Origin: Bacillus sp. UNC41MFS5
GTDB lineage: Bacteria > Bacillota > Bacilli > Bacillales_B > DSM-18226
Direction of reading: 5' to 3'
Assembly: GCF_000686805.1 (NCBI RefSeq)
Contig: NZ_KK366017.1
Span: 1,285,183-1,349,182 of the forward strand
Length of the DNA stretch: 64,000 nt
This document shows positions 43,212 to 51,260 of this stretch, piece by piece (position 1 is the stretch's first letter; the number at the start of each line of letters is the position of its first letter). Made by a program: the position numbers and the translations under genes. Below the pieces are notes generated by a model. The model made no database searches, was not told the DNA's origin, and saw only the letters and a list, made by a program, of their open reading frames with translations.

Positions 43212-44525
43212 ATGTCATTTTCAAAACCTGGGTACCATATCCCACGCAGGTCAGTTGCAGGCCATGAAGCCGATTGGGTGAAATCGTTTGATCCACCCAA
43301 AGCTAGTCCACCTACCCCGGATCTACTTGAACCGACAAATCCGGTTCCAGCATTTGTAGCTAGAAATGTGCCTGGAGCGACAATGCTTACTCCAAATACG
43401 CAAAGGGTCGACTTAATGCATGGAACAGAACTGAAGGCGTGGGATGGCAAGAAAATGGAATTCTTTATCCTTGGAAATCCTGATGTACCCATGGCAGCGA
43501 ACGGTACGTTTCCAGGTCCAACCATTCGTGTTCCTCGTGGAGTCATCTTTCACGGTGAAGTCCAAGGACATGGGCAGCCGCCTCATACCATCCATTGGCA
43601 CGGCATTGAGCCTACTGCCATTAATGACGGGGTGGGTCATACCTCTATGGAAATCGGAACCTATACGTATCAATGGCAACCTAACCATATAGGCAGTTAT
43701 TTTTACCATTGTCATAGGAATACGATTCAGCATTTTGAATTCGGCCTATATGGATTCTTAATTATCGAACCGCCAGACGCATATGATCCGAAGGATGGTA
43801 AAAATGTAGGAGGGTACCCGAGACGTACCGCAGCCAACCTTGTGAATTTCCCAGAGTTTCCCGGATTTGTGGACGGTACCCTGGATAGTGGCGACCCACA
43901 TGCGATGACAGTTCCATATGACGTGGAGGCACTCTGGGTTATAGACGACATTGATTCTGTCTGGCGGATTCAAGCGGAAAATGCACACCAAACCTTTCCC
44001 GAACACGGAGATATTCCTGGAGTCAACGATGATTTTCATAGTAATGACAAAGGCAGTTATGATTTTTTTGCTTTTCAGGATTACAATCCTGACTACTTTG
44101 TTGTTACAGGTGAATACTTCCCGGGGCGGGTTGGTGGAACAGCATCAATTCGTTCAAGTGTGACAATCCCACCCGAATTAAATAGTGGTGTAACGGGAAT
44201 GCAGGTCTCTGTGAATGCCAAGGTTAATCAGACCATCCTTGTTCGAATGCTTTGTGGAGCGTATGTCAAAATCAAAGTTGTTTTTCCTGTAGATGTTGTT
44301 TGTATTGCCTACGATGGCCGGTCCCTTGGAGTACCGCCGTTTGGTAAGTATAACTATGCATATACCATTAAGGCCGGGACCCCGATTGAAATGAGTACAG
44401 CCCAGCGCTGTGATGTATTGATTAGAACGACGAAACCAATAAATTCCTATGCACAGGTGGAGTACAGACATCACCTCAGCGATGCTTTTCTATTTAATGG
44501 CAGAATCCCGTTTGTGGTGAAATAG
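43212..44525 (+). CDS. Multicopper-oxidase-like protein 2, no signal peptide, complementary copper ligands
   Basis: 437 residues with no signal peptide or membrane helix. The first cupredoxin domain has H125-T-I-H128-W-H130 and Y-H166-C167-H168...H174...L179: a full type 1 site (H125, C167, H174; axial Leu) plus four trinuclear histidines. The second domain (about 300-437) has lost copper motifs. This is the mirror image of protein 1, so the pair would supply the canonical eight trinuclear histidines plus one type 1 site. Ribosome site AAAGGAG. The substrate could be a phenol, Mn(II), Fe(II) or Cu(I); none can be chosen from sequence. Confidence 0.85.
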   Translation: MSFSKPGYHIPRRSVAGHEADWVKSFDPPKASPPTPDLLEPTNPVPAFVARNVPGATMLTPNTQRVDLMHGTELKAWDGKKMEFFILGNPDVPMAANGTFPGPTIRVPRGVIFHGEVQGHGQPPHTIHWHGIEPTAINDGVGHTSMEIGTYTYQWQPNHIGSYFYHCHRNTIQHFEFGLYGFLIIEPPDAYDPKDGKNVGGYPRRTAANLVNFPEFPGFVDGTLDSGDPHAMTVPYDVEALWVIDDIDSVWRIQAENAHQTFPEHGDIPGVNDDFHSNDKGSYDFFAFQDYNPDYFVVTGEYFPGRVGGTASIRSSVTIPPELNSGVTGMQVSVNAKVNQTILVRMLCGAYVKIKVVFPVDVVCIAYDGRSLGVPPFGKYNYAYTIKAGTPIEMSTAQRCDVLIRTTKPINSYAQVEYRHHLSDAFLFNGRIPFVVK

Positions 44526-44575
44526 GAAAATTAATAGAATCTTTGGTTCCATGATTGAAACAGGAGGGAAGTTAT

Positions 44576-44776
44576 ATGTTTAGTAATATTGGAGTTCCAG
44601 GCTTAATCCTGATATTAGTACTAGCTTTAATTGTGTTCGGGCCAAGTAAACTTCCTGAGTTAGGGCGTGCAGTGGGTACAACCTTGAAGGAGTTTAAAAA
44701 ATCTACCAGAGAAACCTTATCTGATTTTGATTTCGAACAGGAAAAAGGAACGAAGGATAAACTTCCTCCTCTTTAA
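44576..44776 (+). CDS. tatA: Twin-arginine translocase subunit TatA
   Basis: 66 residues: short periplasmic start MFSNIGVPG, one membrane helix ([25 protein letters not shown] with the conserved [10 protein letters not shown] hinge), an amphipathic helix ([14 protein letters not shown]) and an acidic tail. ATG 44576 has AGGAGGGAAG just upstream; the upstream in-frame ATG is ignored. Forms the pore-generating component of Tat export. Its place right after the Tat-signal oxidase indicates a dedicated export partner, as with phoD-tatAdCd in B. subtilis, though no tatC is adjacent. Confidence 0.93.
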   Translation: MFSNIGVPGLILILVLALIVFGPSKLPELGRAVGTTLKEFKKSTRETLSDFDFEQEKGTKDKLPPL

Positions 44777-44817
44777 AGCTATCAATGACAATTTTTAATA
44801 AATAATAGTACTAAAGT

Positions 44818-44852
44818 CGTTGCCAAGTGATTAAATTCATTTGGCAACGTTT
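44818..44852 (+). terminator. Hairpin terminator after tatA
   Basis: 13-base arms CGTTGCCAAGTGA / TCATTTGGCAACG (one G-U pair), followed by TTTCT. The short U-run may allow read-through to copC. Confidence 0.65.
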
Positions 44853-44913
44853 CTAATGATTCAGTTGAGGGCTCCATCATTTAATAACAAGTGCAATGGA
44901 AGGTGAGAGATCT

Positions 44914-45546
44914 TTGAATAGACTCATAGTATTATTTATAGCCGCATTTTTACTAATGCCGTCTTTCACAATGGCTCATACACAACTATCCGCATCTAAT
45001 CCACGAGACGGACAAGTTATAACAAATGATCTCCAAGAGGTCTCACTTACCTTTGAAGGAACGATTGAAAAATTAAGTACGATGGGCTTGCTTTTCGATG
45101 GTAAGGCGATCCCATTAAACCAGATTCAAATTCAAGGATCAAAAATGGCAGGGTCATTACAGGAGCCATTAAAAAATGGAACGTACCGGCTACAGTGGAA
45201 AATAGCAGGACATGATGGTCATCCGGTCACAGGGGAAATACAATTTCAAGTGAAAAAAGAACAGGTGACTCAGAATCCAAATACACCGACATCGAATCAA
45301 AATCAAGGAACAAGTGGCGAAGAGACAAAAAAACAACCGATCACAAATCAAGTTCAGGCAGCATACGGTTCTGAGAAAAAATCGACATCGACCACCACGG
45401 AACAGCCAACTACCAAGGAACAGGTAGAAAAAGACACCAAGGCAGATTCTGGGAATCAATCATCAACAAATGTCATTATGGCTATTTTTATTGGACTATT
45501 AGTCATTTTAGTCATTGGATTTCTTTGGATATTAAGAAAGAAGTGA
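44914..45546 (+). CDS. CopC-domain copper-binding protein, membrane anchored
   Basis: About 210 residues. The signal peptide ends FTMA, so the mature protein would begin His-Thr-Gln, the free N-terminal histidine that CopC proteins use for Cu(II); DGHPVTGEIQF near the domain end supplies the second His. A Ser/Thr/Gln-rich linker (about 115-180) leads to a C-terminal membrane helix, so the CopC domain is tethered outside. TTG 44914 with AAGGTGAG upstream is preferred to the ATG at 44896. Followed within 10 bases by CopD; together they resemble B. subtilis YcnJ, split in two. Confidence 0.87.
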   Translation: MNRLIVLFIAAFLLMPSFTMAHTQLSASNPRDGQVITNDLQEVSLTFEGTIEKLSTMGLLFDGKAIPLNQIQIQGSKMAGSLQEPLKNGTYRLQWKIAGHDGHPVTGEIQFQVKKEQVTQNPNTPTSNQNQGTSGEETKKQPITNQVQAAYGSEKKSTSTTTEQPTTKEQVEKDTKADSGNQSSTNVIMAIFIGLLVILVIGFLWILRKK

Positions 45547-45553
45547 TTTGTCA

Positions 45554-46729
45554 ATGAGCTACCTAATCCCAATTACTGAATTTGGTCATTATATCCTATT
45601 TTCTATCTTGGTCGGGCATGTGGTCCTACAAATTATTCCAGAGTCGCGAAAACCAAAAATTCAGATTAGTAAGCCATTGTTGCTGCTTTGTCCGCTTGGA
45701 ATCATCCTCTTTACCTATGCACCCTTATTGGAAGTAATTCTCTATTTTAATGACAGCGTTGGTTTTCGTTCAGCTGCTTTAACTGTCTTGAGCGAATTTG
45801 AAATTGGCAGGGCATGGATTTTTATTTGCAGTTTAGCGGTCCTCCTATGGATTACCATTTATATCGATGGATCTAGGTTTTTTCAAGCTCAATGGTTACT
45901 ATTGATGATTTTTGCGATTGGAAATGCCAGTCATGGAGCTTCAATTGACTTCTGGCCGGGTGTTCTTTCACATTCTATCCATTTTCTTTTCGTTACGGTT
46001 TGGGTTGGTGTGTTACTACTTGTCGGTTGGTTTTCGAACGACCGAGAAAATTGGTCCAGCTTTTTAAGGTGGTTTACACCGCTTGCCATTGTCTGCTTTA
46101 TAATGATTAGTTTGACTGGATTTATTCTCATGTTTGTTGTCATTGATAAACAACAATATTTAAACAGTTGGCTTGTCCCCTACGGACGGATGTTACTTAT
46201 TAAGCATATAAGCATCATACCTGTTCTTGCATTTGCTTTCCTTAATGGTGTTCTATCCCGAAAAACAGTCAAGTTCCCAAGCTTTGATCCACGCCCATGG
46301 ATAAAAGCAGAGAGCCTGATTTTAATGTTTGTTTTCTTTTGTACCGGAATATTAGGGACATTACCTCCCCCGCATGAAGTCGATGTCACACAGACAATTA
46401 CAGCCGTGAATCCATCATGGCTAGAATGGTTAATGGCAAAAAATACGTTTATTCCAGGTCAAGTTGAACTTGCACCATCCATTTTTTCTGCACTACTCAT
46501 ATTGATCTCAGTTTTATTTTTATTTTTAATTCTGATTAGTTATAAAATGACGAATCATACCTTTGCTTTTGTTTTTGGTACTTTTTTTATCATCACCATT
46601 TATTTAGGACTGATGTTTTCTGTGAAATTGGATTCCAAGAAGGATGAACCGTTTCCGTACCAGGGGGTTATCGAAGCCCCGCAAAAAGGCATTCTAGAAA
46701 AAGATGCGAAAGGAGCAAAATTTGAGTAA
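45554..46729 (+). CDS. CopD-family copper import membrane protein
   Basis: About 391 residues with eight or more membrane helices. Helix-borne His/Met-type residues include EFGHYILFSILVGHVVLQ at the N-terminus, ASHGASIDFWPGVLSHSIHFLFVTVWVGVLLLVG mid-protein (the CopD core) and GRMLLIKHISIIPVLAFAFLNG. CopD partners take copper from CopC across the membrane. Here the pair could supply copper for the exported oxidases. The end overlaps the start of the giant oxidase gene by eight bases. A TTG two codons upstream of the ATG is possible. Confidence 0.87.
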   Translation: MSYLIPITEFGHYILFSILVGHVVLQIIPESRKPKIQISKPLLLLCPLGIILFTYAPLLEVILYFNDSVGFRSAALTVLSEFEIGRAWIFICSLAVLLWITIYIDGSRFFQAQWLLLMIFAIGNASHGASIDFWPGVLSHSIHFLFVTVWVGVLLLVGWFSNDRENWSSFLRWFTPLAIVCFIMISLTGFILMFVVIDKQQYLNSWLVPYGRMLLIKHISIIPVLAFAFLNGVLSRKTVKFPSFDPRPWIKAESLILMFVFFCTGILGTLPPPHEVDVTQTITAVNPSWLEWLMAKNTFIPGQVELAPSIFSALLILISVLFLFLILISYKMTNHTFAFVFGTFFIITIYLGLMFSVKLDSKKDEPFPYQGVIEAPQKGILEKDAKGAKFE

Positions 46730-49700
46730 GAAACCTCCTTTATTTCTATTAATCAGTTTCCTATTGTTATTGTCTATTGCATCATTCTCAGTTTCTTTCG
46801 CTATCCAATCATCCCAGCCCCCACATGGTGCGGCCATTGAAAAACGTGCACTTTCAACCGTAAATAAGGTGGCATCTAATACAATTGAATCAGAGGCTCA
46901 AATTCAAATTCCCATTCCAGTTCATACTTCTAGTCAGCACAAACCTGCCATCGACAGCAAAACCCCAACTAAAGAGTCTACTAGTAAACTAAATAAACAA
47001 ACGACAAAAACAACTTTTGAAAAAAATAATATTAATCTCGCTAATGAAACCAATAATTTAAACAACCAGTGCAGAGAAAATGCACCCATCCGTAAATTTA
47101 ATATTGGAGCAATTAATGTGGACATGGTTTACAACAAATTTGGTGATCATCATCCCGCCGCTAAAGTTTATGCCTTAGAGGAGGATATTGATAAAATACA
47201 AAAAGCGATTGAGTCCAATCCTGGTAAACCAGTAAAGGAATTGCAGCCACTTACTATTCGGGCAAACAAAGGAGATTGCGTCGAGGTCACTTTCTCCAAT
47301 CAGTTATCAGAAAAATCATCCATCCATATTGATGGAGTAGGTTATGATGTTCAGGGATCTGACGGAACAGAAGCCGGATTCAATGCCAATTCTACTGCTG
47401 CTCCCAACAGTGAATTGATCTACCGTTGGAATATGGAAGAGGAAGGGACTTTCTTTTTTTACAATGGTGCGGATTTGACCTTTTATACAGACCCAACCGG
47501 TGGAAAAGGAACGATGGGAGATGGATTATTCGGTGCACTAATCGTGGAACCGGTTGGAGCAAAGTGGACTGATCCTCAAACAAGGGAAGAACTAGCGAGT
47601 GGTTTATATGCCAATATCGAGTTACCTAATCAACCAGATTTTCGTGAGTTTGCCCTATTCTTTCACGACGGAGTAAATGCTGTGGCTGGAAATCAGTCAG
47701 CAGATATAACTCCTAAAAATGAAAACGAAGGGGGAAATCCTGAGAATCCAAATGAAACCGGACAGGAACCTATTGACGCATTTGAGAAAGAGCTATATGC
47801 GGTTAATTATCGAGCAGAACCACTCGATGAACGGATGGAAAATGCCCTGACCGAAGATGGAAAAGACCCGACCATGTTTTATTCCTCATGGGTATATGGC
47901 GATCCAGCTACCCCAATTACTCCTGCCTATGTGGGAGATCCAGTGAAGTTTCGAGTGATTGGGGCCAATCAGGAAGAAAACCATGTCTTTCATCTACATG
48001 GGCACCGCTGGAAAAGCGACTCGAAAAAAACAAATACAGTGGATTCTGAAACACTTAATATCGGAAGTTCACAAACGGCCGAACTGACAAACGATGCGGG
48101 ATATATCCAAAACGGCAAAGGAGCACCAGGCGATTACTTATGGCATTGCCATTTGTTTCCACATTATTTACAAGGAATGTGGGGACTTTTACGGGTTTTT
48201 GATAAGTTACAAGCAGATTTACTGCCATTAAAGGACCGAGAAGCACCGTCTGAACCGACAGCTAAAAACCCTGGTTTTCCGAATTACATTCCAGGGGAGC
48301 AAGGGAAGCGTGCTCCGAAACCACCCGACCCCGAACTGCGTCCAGCAACCGAAAAAGAAAAGGATTCTTTGGGGGCACTGGTTCCGGGCGCACCTAATTT
48401 TGACCGCTGTCCAAAAACAGCACCCATCCGTAAATATAACGTTGTCGGGATCCAAGCGGATATTGTTTACAATAACGAAGGTGATCACGACAAAGATGGA
48501 AGAATGTTTGTCCTGGCGGAAGATGAAGCCAAGATATTAAATGGCACATTAAGACCTCGTCCATTGGTCATTCGTGCCAATGAAGGTGATTGTGTAGAAG
48601 TAACTTTGGAAAACCATCTATTTAATGCGGTTGAACCAAATGCATTGTCGATGCACATTCATTATGTGGGCTTTGACCCTTTGGGTTCTGATGGAACAGC
48701 AGTTGGGTGGAATTATAATCAAGGCACAGAACCAGGCGAAAAAATTCGCTACCGCTGGTTTGCGGATGAAGAAGGAAACATCTTCTTCCACGATCATATG
48801 TCAGCGGGAGAAAAAGGCTTTCATGGGACTTTTGGTGCGTTAATTGTTGAACCAAAAGGATCGAAATGGTTGCATCCAAAGACGGGACTGGAAGTGAAAT
48901 CAGGCACGGAGGCAATGATTGTCATTCCTGAAAAGGCGGACTTCCGTGAGCAAGTACTCGTCTATCATGATTTCGCAAGAATGTGGGATAAAAGCGGAAA
49001 TCTGCTGCCACTTGAATCAGATCCGGCCAATACACATAAGGCACACGGATATGCGGCTGTTAATTACTCAAATGCTCCATTTTTTAGAAGGAATAATGCT
49101 GACCCAGCATATGTATTTAGTTCGTGGGTTCACGGTGATCCACAAACACCTATTATCGAAAGCTACCCAAATGATCCGATTAAAATCCGATTAATTCAAG
49201 GGGCCCATGAAACACAGCATAACTTTAATTTGCATGGATTAAGTTGGAAAAAAGAATCAGGTCAACAGGATTCTGAATTAACCTCTACACAAACAATCGG
49301 TATGTCAGAACAGTTTACTATGGATATCCAGCCCAATCCTGTGGGGATTAGGCAACGTGATTATCTTTGGTCTTCGCAGCCGATAGAAGATTTGTGGAGC
49401 GGTTTATGGGGATTTGTCAGGGTTTGGGGAGAACAGAATACGAACCTTAAAAAGCTGCCGGACCGTGTGGAGGTCAAGCAAAAAATTGATACGAATCGAT
49501 TAAATAAAATGAAAAAAGAAGGGACAAAGCCGCCAAAAGCCATTGCGATGGGCAATATCTGTCCAGATACCGCAAAAATCAATACTTTCGATGTGACGGC
49601 ATTTATGAAGGATATTGTTTACAACAAAGCTGGTGATCATGATCCCTATGGGCTGATGTTCGCTTTAACCAAGGATGTTACCGCCATCAAAAAAGGTACT

Positions 49701-51200
49701 AAACCAACCGAACCTCTGGTGATTCGGGCGAATGAAGGGGAATGTATCCAGATTAGGTTAAGAAATAACTTACCATTTAACCCGCCAGAGAATAAAAATG
49801 ATCCTGATCTGCTAATGGCTAACCAAGTAGATTGGAAAAACTCTAACCGTGTCAGCCTTCACCCACAAATGGTTCAATATGATGTTCAAGGGTCTGACGG
49901 AGCTACCATTGGCTTTAACTATGACCAAACCATTGGTCCAGGCGAAACAATCACGTATGAATGGTATGCCGATAAAGAACATGGGGGAACAATTTTATAC
50001 GATTATGGAGATATCCGCAGTCATCGCCTCCACGGTGGATACGGCGCACTTATCATCGAACCGAAAAACTCGGTTTACCGAAATCCTAAAACCGGTGAAT
50101 CAATCATGTCTGGAGCATTGGCAGATATCATTGTTCCTGATAAACCAGATTTTAGAGAACAGGCTTTAATGTTCTCAGATGGTCTTTATACAATTGGAGC
50201 GGATGGCAGTGCACCAACTCCGGGGCAGGTGGATCCAATTACGGGTGAACTGTTAGATTTAGAGGACCATGGTGAAAAAGGAATCAATTATAGTTCGGAA
50301 CCTTTTAAACATCGTTTGGCTGAAAATGCTGATAAATCATTAATTTTTAGCTCAGTGATCCATGGTGATCCATCCACACCAATACCAGAAGCGTATATGG
50401 GGGATCCTATTAGACTGAGAGTCATGCAAACAGCAGACCGTTCGAGAGGAAGTGTCTTCACCCTTCACAGTAATAAGTGGCGCTATCAATGGACGGATCC
50501 GAATTCCAAAGTGGTCGGAAGCCAAGGTTCGCTGACACCAGGAGATTCTCTAGATATTATCCCGATACAAAAGGAAGGTTCTTTCAATCCGGCTGGTGAT
50601 TATCTGTACCGAGAAATGAAGCTTAGAAGATACCTAGAAGGGGGATTATGGGGCATTCTCCGCGTCCATGACCAACCAATGAATCAGCTCCTATCCTTAC
50701 CGGACCGTCTGCCAAAAGCACCAATCAATGTTAGGACGGGAACGAAAGCTAACTCCATAATTTGGGATGTATTGGATAGCAAAGATCTTGTCGGATTCAA
50801 TATTTACCGAAAGTCAATTCCGGAAAAGGAGTTCAAGAAGGTAAATAAAGAGATTAATAGGAGTGGTATTTTTACAGAAGAGGAAGTGCTTCCTTTTTCA
50901 ACCTATGTTTATTCAATCAGGTCGGTGGATAAATTCGGCAATGAATCACTTAATAGTAAGGAAATTATTATTGATGTAGGTGGAGGAATAACCAAAACTG
51001 CTCAAAAAGAAAAACTAGTTCAGGCGGGTCAATCAGAAAGTAAATCATTAAAAGTGTTTCAAGAAACTGTAGAAATAAAAACAGAAGAAGCTCAAAGTAT
51101 AGAACGCAGCTTTCAAATCTCCAAATTAGAATTAGATAAACTTGGAAGGAAACTCTTAGGCTTTATCAAGCCAGTTGAAGAACGGGATAAGACCTTTTAG
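46722..51200 (+). CDS. Giant six-cupredoxin multicopper oxidase with C-terminal FN3 domain
   Basis: 1492 residues. TTG 46722 has AAAGGAG 7 bases upstream; an ATG at 46704 is in frame. A hydrophobic signal/anchor (about 8-28) and a linker are followed by three homologous double-cupredoxin modules starting near C117, C563 and C947 (each APIRKF/Y- or AKINTF-like, then VYN-x3-GDH). Intact copper motifs exist only in domain 2 (H421-VF-H424-L-H426; H475-C476-H477...H481...M486) and domain 3 (H645-I-H647; H690-D-H692). An FN3-like domain occupies about 1333-1425. It resembles MnxG-type Mn(II) oxidases and ceruloplasmin in plan; the substrate is unproven. Confidence 0.88.
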   Translation: MSKKPPLFLLISFLLLLSIASFSVSFAIQSSQPPHGAAIEKRALSTVNKVASNTIESEAQIQIPIPVHTSSQHKPAIDSKTPTKESTSKLNKQTTKTTFEKNNINLANETNNLNNQCRENAPIRKFNIGAINVDMVYNKFGDHHPAAKVYALEEDIDKIQKAIESNPGKPVKELQPLTIRANKGDCVEVTFSNQLSEKSSIHIDGVGYDVQGSDGTEAGFNANSTAAPNSELIYRWNMEEEGTFFFYNGADLTFYTDPTGGKGTMGDGLFGALIVEPVGAKWTDPQTREELASGLYANIELPNQPDFREFALFFHDGVNAVAGNQSADITPKNENEGGNPENPNETGQEPIDAFEKELYAVNYRAEPLDERMENALTEDGKDPTMFYSSWVYGDPATPITPAYVGDPVKFRVIGANQEENHVFHLHGHRWKSDSKKTNTVDSETLNIGSSQTAELTNDAGYIQNGKGAPGDYLWHCHLFPHYLQGMWGLLRVFDKLQADLLPLKDREAPSEPTAKNPGFPNYIPGEQGKRAPKPPDPELRPATEKEKDSLGALVPGAPNFDRCPKTAPIRKYNVVGIQADIVYNNEGDHDKDGRMFVLAEDEAKILNGTLRPRPLVIRANEGDCVEVTLENHLFNAVEPNALSMHIHYVGFDPLGSDGTAVGWNYNQGTEPGEKIRYRWFADEEGNIFFHDHMSAGEKGFHGTFGALIVEPKGSKWLHPKTGLEVKSGTEAMIVIPEKADFREQVLVYHDFARMWDKSGNLLPLESDPANTHKAHGYAAVNYSNAPFFRRNNADPAYVFSSWVHGDPQTPIIESYPNDPIKIRLIQGAHETQHNFNLHGLSWKKESGQQDSELTSTQTIGMSEQFTMDIQPNPVGIRQRDYLWSSQPIEDLWSGLWGFVRVWGEQNTNLKKLPDRVEVKQKIDTNRLNKMKKEGTKPPKAIAMGNICPDTAKINTFDVTAFMKDIVYNKAGDHDPYGLMFALTKDVTAIKKGTKPTEPLVIRANEGECIQIRLRNNLPFNPPENKNDPDLLMANQVDWKNSNRVSLHPQMVQYDVQGSDGATIGFNYDQTIGPGETITYEWYADKEHGGTILYDYGDIRSHRLHGGYGALIIEPKNSVYRNPKTGESIMSGALADIIVPDKPDFREQALMFSDGLYTIGADGSAPTPGQVDPITGELLDLEDHGEKGINYSSEPFKHRLAENADKSLIFSSVIHGDPSTPIPEAYMGDPIRLRVMQTADRSRGSVFTLHSNKWRYQWTDPNSKVVGSQGSLTPGDSLDIIPIQKEGSFNPAGDYLYREMKLRRYLEGGLWGILRVHDQPMNQLLSLPDRLPKAPINVRTGTKANSIIWDVLDSKDLVGFNIYRKSIPEKEFKKVNKEINRSGIFTEEEVLPFSTYVYSIRSVDKFGNESLNSKEIIIDVGGGITKTAQKEKLVQAGQSESKSLKVFQETVEIKTEEAQSIERSFQISKLELDKLGRKLLGFIKPVEERDKTF

Positions 51201-51260
51201 AGGGATTCCTTAGTATTCATCATTTTTACTAATTTTTCTGGAAAAGGTGGGCTGCAAAAA

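Noticed and set aside
43102..43733. Several minus-strand ORFs of 64-112 residues inside the oxidase genes
   Set aside because: Antisense shadows of strongly supported coding sequence, without ribosome sites.
44818..44852. Riboswitch before copC
   Set aside because: Only a single simple hairpin is present, best read as a terminator or attenuator; no conserved aptamer features.
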